Shown here one piece after another: positions 45,098 through 51,976 of a DNA stretch of 64,000 nt. Each line of letters starts with the position of its first letter. Position 1 is the stretch's first letter. The translations under genes were made by a program, and so were the position numbers. The notes beneath the pieces were generated by a model. The model saw only the letters and a list, made by a program, of their open reading frames with translations. It did no database searches and had not been told where the DNA came from. Source of the DNA: BRH-c54 sp965284565 (GTDB taxonomy: Bacteria > Bacteroidota > Bacteroidia > Flavobacteriales_E > Vicingaceae); the NCBI GenBank assembly GCA_965284565.1, contig OZ260100.1, forward strand, positions 2,232,001 through 2,296,000, in the 5' to 3' direction.

Positions 45098-45210
45098 AAA
45101 AGACCTTTATATCTTTTATTTTCAAAAATACAAATAACCTCTTGTTATAATTGTTGATATAAATCAAGTAAAATAGCTTTATTTGGAAGAATTTGGTATG
45201 ATATAAATCA
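45098..45210 (-). promoter_or_regulatory. norC promoter: operator palindrome, -7 box and two FNR-like boxes
   Basis: Reading upstream on the minus strand: a 20-bp palindrome-like site AAAAGACCTTTATATCTTTT (plus strand 45098-45117) near the expected transcription start; a -7 box TATTTTTG (45123-45130); an FNR consensus box TTGATATAAATCAA (45154-45167) centred 34 bp above the -7 box; and a second box TGATATAAATCA (45199-45210) centred 44 bp further up. The layout suggests activation from about -41 and repression over the start site. Confidence 0.7.
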
Positions 45211-45220
45211 TCAAAAACTG

Positions 45221-45931
45221 CTAAATATTTACTATTTCTTTAAGACTATTGAGGTTGATAATTTTTATTGTTTTATTGTCTGTTTCCAGAATATTATCTT
45301 CTTTTAAATCAGCTAAAATTTTTGTTACCTGATTAGAATTTAGTCCCACCAATTCGGCAATATCTTGTCGGCTTAGTTCGTGAGCATAATTAATTTCATT
45401 ATTTTCATTCAAACCATAAGCATTAATCATTATTAATAACGCTTTGGTAACTTTTTCTCTAACGTTAAAAATAGCGAGGTCTCTAAGTTTGTTTTCTTCG
45501 TGATTAAGCTCGTTTGCAAAATAAAGCATGAGATTAAAAGTAAGCTCAGGAGTAGATTTTAATAGTTTAAAGAAAAAAGGTTTGTCAAAACTACAAATCA
45601 GAGTATCAGTTATAGAAGTTGCTGAAATACTAAACTTTTCGGCATCGGATAAACCTCTATGACCAAAAATTTCACCATTAGAAATTAGGCGTATAATTTG
45701 GTCTTTACCAAAAGCTCCTTTTTTAAAAACTTTTACTCTTCCAGACTGAATGAAATTAATGCTGTCAACAAAATTTCCTTCCATAAAAATTAATTGGTTT
45801 TTAGTGTATCTATTGACAAATTTGTTTTCATGTATTTTAACAGATTGTTCAATATTATCTAAACAATGCCTTTTAATGAAACAATTGGTGTTTTCACAAT
45901 CTATACAATTAATTTTATTGTTATGCCTCAT
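45221..45931 (-). CDS. Crp/Fnr family regulator of the nitric oxide cluster
   Basis: A 236-residue regulator with N-terminal Cys cluster (Cys9, Cys12, Cys17 and Cys23 in CIDCENTNCFIKRHC), a cyclic-nucleotide-type beta-roll, dimer helix, and winged helix LSRQDIAELVGLNSNQVTKI. Four closely spaced Cys suggest an Fe-S cluster as in FNR, suited to O2 or NO sensing. The recognition helix reads NSNQVTK where FNR has TVETISR, so the Glu and Arg that contact TTGAT are replaced by Asn and Lys; its site may differ from the FNR box. The last gene of the ric operon, 26 nt after the cytochrome gene. Confidence 0.88.
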   Translation of the reverse strand: MRHNNKINCIDCENTNCFIKRHCLDNIEQSVKIHENKFVNRYTKNQLIFMEGNFVDSINFIQSGRVKVFKKGAFGKDQIIRLISNGEIFGHRGLSDAEKFSISATSITDTLICSFDKPFFFKLLKSTPELTFNLMLYFANELNHEENKLRDLAIFNVREKVTKALLIMINAYGLNENNEINYAHELSRQDIAELVGLNSNQVTKILADLKEDNILETDNKTIKIINLNSLKEIVNI

Positions 45932-45957
45932 AAATTTTATGGAAGGAAATAAAAGTT

Positions 45958-46386
45958 TTATTTCTTACTTAATATATAATCGGTTAATGCATTTAATTCT
46001 GCCTCAGGTAGTGCTTTTGTTACAGCAAGTTGTGGTTGCATAACAGCAGCTTGTGCGGGATCAACAATAGCTTCACCTTCTTCTTTTAAGAAAGCAGTTA
46101 ATCCTTCTTTATTACCATCATAAGCTGCAGCAATCGTTTTTAAAGAAGGGCCTACAGTTTTAGTTTCTAATTGGTGACAAGCTACACAACCTTTAGATGT
46201 GAATACTTCTTCGCCTGAAATAGTAGCTGCAACTACTTCTTCTTTAACTTCTTCTACAATTTCTGTGGCTTCTTCAACAGCTTCTTTTGCAGTTTCTTTA
46301 GATTCTTCAGAAGAACCACAAGCTACTAAGGTAGCCATTCCTAATATTAGGCTTACTGTTAATACATTTAATGTTACTTTTTTCAT
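45958..46386 (-). CDS. Cytochrome c (c551/c552-like) lipoprotein
   Basis: A 142-residue lipoprotein: signal ending ATLVAC (Cys23), an acidic Ala/Glu-rich linker (ESKETAKEAVEEATEIVEEV), then a class I cytochrome c with haem motif GCVACHQLE and likely axial Met in AAVMQPQL. Such small tethered cytochromes donate electrons to terminal reductases; NirK or NorC are plausible partners given the neighbourhood. It lies between the Rrf2 gene (32 nt) and the Crp/Fnr gene (26 nt). Confidence 0.9.
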   Translation of the reverse strand: MKKVTLNVLTVSLILGMATLVACGSSEESKETAKEAVEEATEIVEEVKEEVVAATISGEEVFTSKGCVACHQLETKTVGPSLKTIAAAYDGNKEGLTAFLKEEGEAIVDPAQAAVMQPQLAVTKALPEAELNALTDYILSKK

Positions 46387-46418
46387 TTTTAAATTATTTT
46401 AATTGTTTTATAATGTGT

Positions 46419-46865
46419 TTAATTTTTAGGATTTAAATTTCGAATAAAGGCATTTCCATCTTCCACTTTTTTTACTAAGTCGTTTATTGTTTTGGTGGAG
46501 AAAATTTTATTCAAACCTTCTCTAAAAACGACAAAGTCATAGTGTAGCGGACAAGGATGCGAGTCTGAACATTCATACATTCCTAAACCGCATTTGTGAA
46601 AGAACGATAATCCGTCAATTACTTCAATTATTCTAATTAGCTTTATTTTACCTGATGCTTCATTGATATAGAAGCCACCATGAGGACCTTTTGTAGATTG
46701 AAGAATGTTGTGTTTAACTAATAGTTGAAGAATTTTACTTAAAAAGTGTACAGGTAAATCTAGTTCTTCACCGATTTCTTTAATGCCAATTTTATGGTTT
46801 TCGGAACCGTTATGTCCAACATAAACAATGGCTCTTAAGGCGTATACACAAGATTTTGACAACAT
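46419..46865 (-). CDS. Rrf2 family regulator, NsrR-like
   Basis: A 148-residue winged-helix regulator. The N-terminal SKSCVYALRAIVYVG, HTH (GIKEIGEELDLPVHFLSKIL) and wing TKGPHGGFYI are standard for Rrf2. Three cysteines (Cys92, Cys99, Cys105 in HKCGLGMYECSDSHPCPLH) sit where NsrR and IscR bind their Fe-S cluster, which makes NO sensing likely. It lies 24 nt after ric. It is the best candidate to bind the palindrome AAAAGACCTWWATATCTTTT found upstream of ric and norC; that would make it autoregulated. Binding is inferred, not shown. Confidence 0.88.
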   Translation of the reverse strand: MLSKSCVYALRAIVYVGHNGSENHKIGIKEIGEELDLPVHFLSKILQLLVKHNILQSTKGPHGGFYINEASGKIKLIRIIEVIDGLSFFHKCGLGMYECSDSHPCPLHYDFVVFREGLNKIFSTKTINDLVKKVEDGNAFIRNLNPKN

Positions 46866-46889
46866 AATTCAGATTTCAAAATTATCAAA

Positions 46890-47612
46890 TTAATTTAATA
46901 TTTCAGCTTCTAAAGCAATGGCTTTTGGAAATAAAATATTATTTTCTAAATGGATGTGTTGGAACAAATCATTTTGGAATTCTTCCAGCTTTGCATATAA
47001 AGCTCTAAAAGTGTTACATGCACCTGATGGAGGATTAAAATCCTTGGTTAATTCTTTGATTTTAAAAAGAATTTCTCCAGCGCCAGTATGTTCAGCTTCC
47101 ATCATGTTTATAGGATTTTGTATGGTTCCAAAATGTGGTATTGGAATTTTCTCTCCTTTCTTTTGTGCTGCAGCTAATTCTTTTATATAAGGGAATAAGA
47201 TGCCTTCTTCTTTTTGCATATGACTACTTAATTCATTGGAAATTTCAATGAATAACTTATAAATTTCAATTGTTTCTGTGTAATGATGTCCATGAACTTT
47301 TGCAACTTTTTCGGCATACTGAGCAATAATAGAGATTGCTTCTTGCACATATTTATGATGTGTGTTAATAATGTAATCACTAAGGAAGTCTAAACCCCAA
47401 GTATTAAAATCATGGCTACCTTGTTGTTGGGTTTCTATTTTCATGATTTCTTCTTTTAAACTTGCATAGTTAATGCCTTTTTTAGTACATACTTCTTGCA
47501 CAGAAACATGTCCTCCACAACAGAAGTCTATACCGTTTTTCTTAAATACATCAGCTGTTTTAATGTTTTCTGTAACTATTTCGGCTACAGTTTTGTTATC
47601 TATGTTTTCCAT
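46890..47612 (-). CDS. ric: Iron-sulfur cluster repair di-iron protein (RIC/YtfE/ScdA)
   Basis: A 240-residue cytoplasmic protein: N-terminal ScdA_N domain with the DFCCGGHVSVQEVC motif, then a hemerythrin-like four-helix bundle with His/Glu ligands (INTHHKYVQEAI; VHGHHYTETIE; HMQKEEGILFPYI; EHTGAGEI; HIHLENNILFPKA). RIC proteins repair Fe-S clusters damaged by NO and peroxide. It is first in the operon ric-Rrf2-cytochrome c-Crp/Fnr, with a matching promoter and operator upstream. Length is typical (about 220-245). Confidence 0.95.
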   Translation of the reverse strand: MENIDNKTVAEIVTENIKTADVFKKNGIDFCCGGHVSVQEVCTKKGINYASLKEEIMKIETQQQGSHDFNTWGLDFLSDYIINTHHKYVQEAISIIAQYAEKVAKVHGHHYTETIEIYKLFIEISNELSSHMQKEEGILFPYIKELAAAQKKGEKIPIPHFGTIQNPINMMEAEHTGAGEILFKIKELTKDFNPPSGACNTFRALYAKLEEFQNDLFQHIHLENNILFPKAIALEAEILN

Positions 47613-47649
47613 AACTTTTTGGTTTTAGTTGGTTATTTAATTTATAAGG

Positions 47650-47700
47650 CAAAGATACAACTTTTTTAATATAAAATATAAAAAGACCTAAATATCTTTT
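47650..47700 (-). promoter_or_regulatory. ric operon promoter with NsrR-like operator
   Basis: On the minus strand the -7 box TATCTTTG (47650-47657) lies 37 nt above the ric start codon. The site AAAAGACCTAAATATCTTTT (47681-47700) is centred 37 bp further up and matches the norC site in 18 of 20 bases. It would overlap the -33 region. Confidence 0.65.
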
Positions 47701-47749
47701 AATATTCATTAGAAACAATGTAATTGTTTGTCTTGAAAATAATTTTGTA

Positions 47750-48424
47750 TTACAATTTAATGATTTTGTATTGTAATATGGTATCTTTTTCTAACTCTAG
47801 TTCGAGGAAATAAATCCCTTTTGGAAGAATAGATACATTTATTTCAGTTGAAAATTTTGTTTTAATTAGTTCCTTTCCTACACCGTTGTATATTCTTACT
47901 TGTTTAACTTGGTGAGAAGTTGTTTTGTTTTGTATGAAAAGTGTATTTTTAATAGGATTTGGATAAATGGTAAAGTTGTTTATAAGCTCTTTATCATTTA
48001 TTCCTGTCGGTTCTACAATGTAAAAAATTACTTCAAAAGTGTCTTGTGTAGTTAGGCCAGCAGCAACTGGCCAAACAACTACAATGTTTCCTCCAATTCT
48101 GTATCCGTTTTGTTGATTAGCGGTGTCAATAAAGGGAATAATTACGGTGTCGTTGATTAGATTAGAAACTGTTCTAACTCCTAATGTGTCAATTGATGTT
48201 AATCCGGCAGAACTATCTACTCCAGCTACTAAATAGATATTTCCTGAATAAGGTGTGCTGCTAGTGTAGGAGATTACGACATCAAAACTTATAGCATCCC
48301 CTACATTTACAGTGTCCTGTGTTATATTTGCTCCTGTAGTTAATGAATCAATAGTTAATTGAGACTTCCCTAATAATGGAAGGAGAAGTGTTGCAAATAA
48401 TATTAGAAGAAATTTTTTCATCAC
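47750..48424 (-). CDS. Small secreted protein with type IX sorting tail
   Basis: A 224-residue exported protein: signal peptide (ending LLGKSQ), one beta-sandwich domain of about 125 residues (ISFDVVISYTSSTPYSGNIY), and a C-terminal type A sorting domain (FTIYPNPIKNTLFIQN, later LPKGIYFLELEL, ending YKIIKL). The middle domain looks like a CARDB or Ig-like fold but carries no recognised motif. Function unknown; likely secreted or surface-attached through the type IX system. It stands upstream of the divergent helical protein gene. Confidence 0.8.
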   Translation of the reverse strand: MMKKFLLILFATLLLPLLGKSQLTIDSLTTGANITQDTVNVGDAISFDVVISYTSSTPYSGNIYLVAGVDSSAGLTSIDTLGVRTVSNLINDTVIIPFIDTANQQNGYRIGGNIVVVWPVAAGLTTQDTFEVIFYIVEPTGINDKELINNFTIYPNPIKNTLFIQNKTTSHQVKQVRIYNGVGKELIKTKFSTEINVSILPKGIYFLELELEKDTILQYKIIKL

Positions 48425-48502
48425 ATTTTTTATTTGTGCTAAGTTAACTAAGTTAAATAGATTTTTATAATTAATTTTACTAAAATCTTACGCGTTTAAA
48501 AA

Positions 48503-49954
48503 ATGAATCAAGTATATAAACTTATAGCAACGTTATCAAAAGAAGAGTGTAGAAATTTTAAAATTCTATTGAAAAGAACCAATGATTCAGCTGAAAGAAA
48601 AGATGTAGCATTATTTGATTATGCAAGAAAATATTCAGGTAGTTCAGTTGATGAAGATGTTTTTCTTAAAAAGTTTTACCCGAATGATAGAAATGCATTT
48701 TACCGATTAAAAAACAGGTTGTTGCAAGATATCAATAAGAGTTTGTTGTTCTTACACCACAATTCGAATGATTATTTTGCTACACTTAATTATATCATGC
48801 TTTCAAAATTGTTTAATGAAAAATCAAATTTTCAACTCACTTTTGATTACCTGCTTCAAGCGGAAAAAAAAGCCATAAAAAATGAGTTTTTTGATTTACT
48901 GGATTTAATTTATAATGATTTAATAATTCTTTCTATTGATACAGTAAGGTTTAACCCGTCTCCATTTATTGATAAACGTAAAGAAAACAGAGTATTGCTT
49001 AATGTAATTCAGGAAGTAGATAATATTTTAGCATCTTTAACTTATAAAATAAAAACGACACAAAATTATAATAGAGGAGAGTCCAACAAACTGCTTCAAG
49101 AAGATTTTTATTCGCTTATAGAGGATAAAAAAATAAAGCAGAGCAAACAATTACAGTTTAAAGTTTATCACTCAATAAGTCGAATTTTATTACAAGAGCA
49201 CGATTTTATTACTTTGGAAGCTTACTTAAAGAAAACCTATCTTCAGTTTTCTAAAAATAAGTTGTTTACCAAATCAAACCATGAAACCAAGCTTCAAATG
49301 TTGACTTATCTTGTAAATTCTTTGTTTAAGAATGATAAAATTGAAGAATCGTTGTTATATACCGAAAAGTTGCACGATGCAATGCTAGAGTTTGATAAAT
49401 ATTTATATGAAAAATATTTATTTTATTATTATAACTCTTTGGTAATTAATTATCAGGTAACAGATAAACAAAAAGCGATTGATATTTTAAATGAAGCAAA
49501 ATCGAAAAAAGAAATACAAGTTCTACCAATATACAGCCTGTTTATTTATCTAAACTTGGCTGTTTTGTATTTTGATTTAGGAAAATTCAATCAGGCAAAA
49601 TCAAGCCTTGTTAAATTAAAACAACAAGACAATTTTAAGAATTTGGATATTGTTCTTCAGTTTAAAATTTGTATAGTGGAGTTAATGATCATCCATGAAT
49701 TAAACGACATTGATTTATTTGATTATCAGCTTAAAAACTTGAAAAAAGATTTCTTTAGTCTGAAGGAGGTGGATGTTGATAGAGATATAGATTTTGTTAA
49801 CCTACTTGAAAAAATGCAATTGTTTAGTGGCAAAGAATTAAAAGAGGCTATTGTATTTTTTATTGAGAAATATAAAACTAATAGTGAGGATGATGCAGAT
49901 ATAATTAATTATAACCATTGGTTAATGAGTAAACAAAAAAGAGGAGTGAAATAA
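48503..49954 (+). CDS. Helical (TPR-like) protein of unknown function
   Basis: A 483-residue cytoplasmic protein, almost entirely alpha-helical and Lys-rich, with no signal or membrane segment. Helix pairs with TPR-like spacing occur (for example LLYTEKLHDAMLEFDKYLYE; AIDILNEAKSKKEIQVL; SLFIYLNLAVLYFDLGKFNQ, then AKSSLVKLKQQ). The opening VYKLIATLSKEECRNFKILL resembles other Bacteroidota proteins of this size that begin with a LSxxE helix. I do not recognise a family with a function; a scaffold for protein interaction is the natural reading. Its stop lies inside a terminator hairpin shared with the convergent PKD gene. Confidence 0.65.
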   Translation: MNQVYKLIATLSKEECRNFKILLKRTNDSAERKDVALFDYARKYSGSSVDEDVFLKKFYPNDRNAFYRLKNRLLQDINKSLLFLHHNSNDYFATLNYIMLSKLFNEKSNFQLTFDYLLQAEKKAIKNEFFDLLDLIYNDLIILSIDTVRFNPSPFIDKRKENRVLLNVIQEVDNILASLTYKIKTTQNYNRGESNKLLQEDFYSLIEDKKIKQSKQLQFKVYHSISRILLQEHDFITLEAYLKKTYLQFSKNKLFTKSNHETKLQMLTYLVNSLFKNDKIEESLLYTEKLHDAMLEFDKYLYEKYLFYYYNSLVINYQVTDKQKAIDILNEAKSKKEIQVLPIYSLFIYLNLAVLYFDLGKFNQAKSSLVKLKQQDNFKNLDIVLQFKICIVELMIIHELNDIDLFDYQLKNLKKDFFSLKEVDVDRDIDFVNLLEKMQLFSGKELKEAIVFFIEKYKTNSEDDADIINYNHWLMSKQKRGVK

Positions 49955-49969
49955 ATTCACCCCTCTTTT
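49937..49969. terminator. Bidirectional terminator between convergent genes
   Basis: A 14-bp stem AAAAGAGGAGTGAA/TTCACCCCTCTTTT with one mismatch and a 5-nt loop, flanked by A and T runs. It overlaps the stop codon of the 48503 gene and lies 27 nt beyond the stop of the PKD gene. Confidence 0.75.
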
Positions 49970-49995
49970 CAATTTAAGAAAAACCCATTTATGAA

Positions 49996-51675
49996 CTATT
50001 TGTTAAGCACAAGCTTTTTAACGTTTAAAGCATTATTTGTTTTTACATTTAGCAAGTAAATTCCGTTAGATAAATTTTCTGCGTTCCACTGAAGTTTGTG
50101 AGAACCAGCATTCATAAACTTGTTGCTAATAATACCAACCGTATTTCCAACTAAATCAGTAACAAAAACTTCTACGTTGGTTTCGTCATTTATGTTAATG
50201 TCGATAAACATGGTTTCTTTGAAAGGGTTTGGATAAATCGTTAGCTCACTAACTTCATCTTTGTGCTCTTCTATACCTACCACATTTGCAGGCTCTACAT
50301 TTATAGTAAATCCTGTTTGTCTTAGTACTACTCCGTTAGATCCTATTGAATCACAATAAGTACTTGTACAACTGTTAACACTATCCGATACAGTTAAACA
50401 TAATAAAAAAGGACCAGGAGTAGAATATGTGTATGATGGATAAGCTTGTGTTGAAGTATTTCCATCACCAAAATCCCAGAAATAAGATAAGTTAGCACCT
50501 GTTGAGCTATTGGTAACTATTATGTTGTTAGTTATAGAGTCTAAATACATAGTATAACCTGCATTGCATATTGAAGTTCCATTCACACCATTAACGATTA
50601 CCGAGTAGCTTTTCCATTTATAACATGAGTATAATGAGTCGAAAATATGTAAAACTACATTATATGTTCCATTAGCAGCGAAAGTATGGTTTGGATTGTT
50701 AACATACATAGTATTATTTCCGTCTCCAAATTGCCAGTAATGATTTAAACCACCAGTTGAAGTTGATGTGAAAGAGAAGTTTCCGTTTCCATTATCTGTA
50801 TAAGTAAAATCGGCTACAGCAGTACACGGAGGATTAGCTCCTGTTACAGTAATTTGTTGAGTTAATGTATCCAAACAAGATAATAATGAATCAAATAGTA
50901 TTAAACTAACATTGTAGGTTCCGTTAGTAGAATAAGTGTGTGATGGATTATAAATTGTTGAAGTATTTCCGTCACCAAAGTTCCATTCAAAAACTGTTAC
51001 TGGATTATAGTTGTTAGAAGTGTTAGTGAAAGAGAAATTTCCGTTTCCATTATCTACATAAGAGAAGTTTAAGTTTTGACTACATGTGCTTATAATGTTT
51101 GAAATAGTTATTGTTTGCTGTGTAGTGTCAAAACAAGTTTGAGAAGAATCACTAGCGATTAAAGTTACGGTGTACGTACCGTTGCTCCAGTAATTATGGT
51201 TAGGGCTATAGCCTGAAGAAAAATCTCCGTAATTCCAAAATTCTGAGAAAACTATTCCAGTAGTTGTGGATTGAAAATTTACAGAGCCATTTATTGTGCT
51301 TCCATAAGTATAGCTAAAACCAGCATTTATATTGCAATTCTGACCTGAAGATACATTAATGGTTTGTGTTATTGAGTCCGTGCAATTAGAATCATTAATT
51401 ATTAATTTAATACTATAAGTACCATTAGTAAATGTGTATGAAACGGTTGAAGTGTTTCCTAAATAAGCACTAGAATTACCCATTATAATCCAATCATAAT
51501 TTGCTGCAGTACTTGTTCCTGTAGAGGTGCTAGTAAATGTGTAATTCCCATTTCCATTATCGGTTGAGGTAAACGCTGCGGTACATTGTGCATACGTTGT
51601 TAGCGAGGCAAAACTAAGAAGCATTATCAGTGCTATTTGTTTGCTGATTTTTTTAAAAGTGGCGATTGTTTTCAT
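49996..51675 (-). CDS. PKD-repeat secreted protein with type IX sorting tail
   Basis: A 559-residue exported protein: signal peptide (ending TTYAQ), five consecutive PKD-like Ig domains of about 85-95 residues each, and a C-terminal type A sorting domain (LTIYPNPFKETMFIDIN, then LSNGIYLLNVKT and KLVLNK). Repeat elements recur clearly: YTDNGNGNFSFTSTS, WNFGDGNTSTIYNPSHTY, STNGTYNVSLILFDS and WDFGDGNTSTQAYPS. The first repeat is the most divergent (WIIMGNSSAY in place of FGDG). PKD repeats serve as adhesive or spacer modules. No catalytic domain is present, so it is probably a surface or matrix protein. Confidence 0.9.
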   Translation of the reverse strand: MKTIATFKKISKQIALIMLLSFASLTTYAQCTAAFTSTDNGNGNYTFTSTSTGTSTAANYDWIIMGNSSAYLGNTSTVSYTFTNGTYSIKLIINDSNCTDSITQTINVSSGQNCNINAGFSYTYGSTINGSVNFQSTTTGIVFSEFWNYGDFSSGYSPNHNYWSNGTYTVTLIASDSSQTCFDTTQQTITISNIISTCSQNLNFSYVDNGNGNFSFTNTSNNYNPVTVFEWNFGDGNTSTIYNPSHTYSTNGTYNVSLILFDSLLSCLDTLTQQITVTGANPPCTAVADFTYTDNGNGNFSFTSTSTGGLNHYWQFGDGNNTMYVNNPNHTFAANGTYNVVLHIFDSLYSCYKWKSYSVIVNGVNGTSICNAGYTMYLDSITNNIIVTNSSTGANLSYFWDFGDGNTSTQAYPSYTYSTPGPFLLCLTVSDSVNSCTSTYCDSIGSNGVVLRQTGFTINVEPANVVGIEEHKDEVSELTIYPNPFKETMFIDININDETNVEVFVTDLVGNTVGIISNKFMNAGSHKLQWNAENLSNGIYLLNVKTNNALNVKKLVLNK

Positions 51676-51976
51676 AATTCATAAGTTTTGGTGAATAATG
51701 ATTCAAAATTGATAATCAAATATAGATTATAAAAGCTAATGTTTTTCATTTCTTACGTGTTCAAATTATTTATTTATTTAAAATAGTAATTCTATGGAAT
51801 GTAAAAACAACATAATTCTGCTCAAGATAATTTTTGTCCAACAATTTCTTTAAATTCGTGGGCTTAAAATTTAACTAAATAAAATGAAACGACCATGCTA
51901 AAAAGTTCCTCACAAATAGGGAATGATTATAAAGGGAGTTACATCTGACTGATTTAACAAAATAAAATATAAACAG
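51676..51976 (+). promoter_or_regulatory. Divergent intergenic region with two promoters
   Basis: A 301-bp region. On the minus strand TATATTTG (51717-51724) is a -7 box for the PKD gene, 41 nt before its start. On the plus strand TTTTTGTCC (51832-51840) followed by TAAATTCG (51851-51858) resembles a -33/-7 pair for the peptidase gene, leaving a leader of about 110 nt. I see no gene here. Confidence 0.45.
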
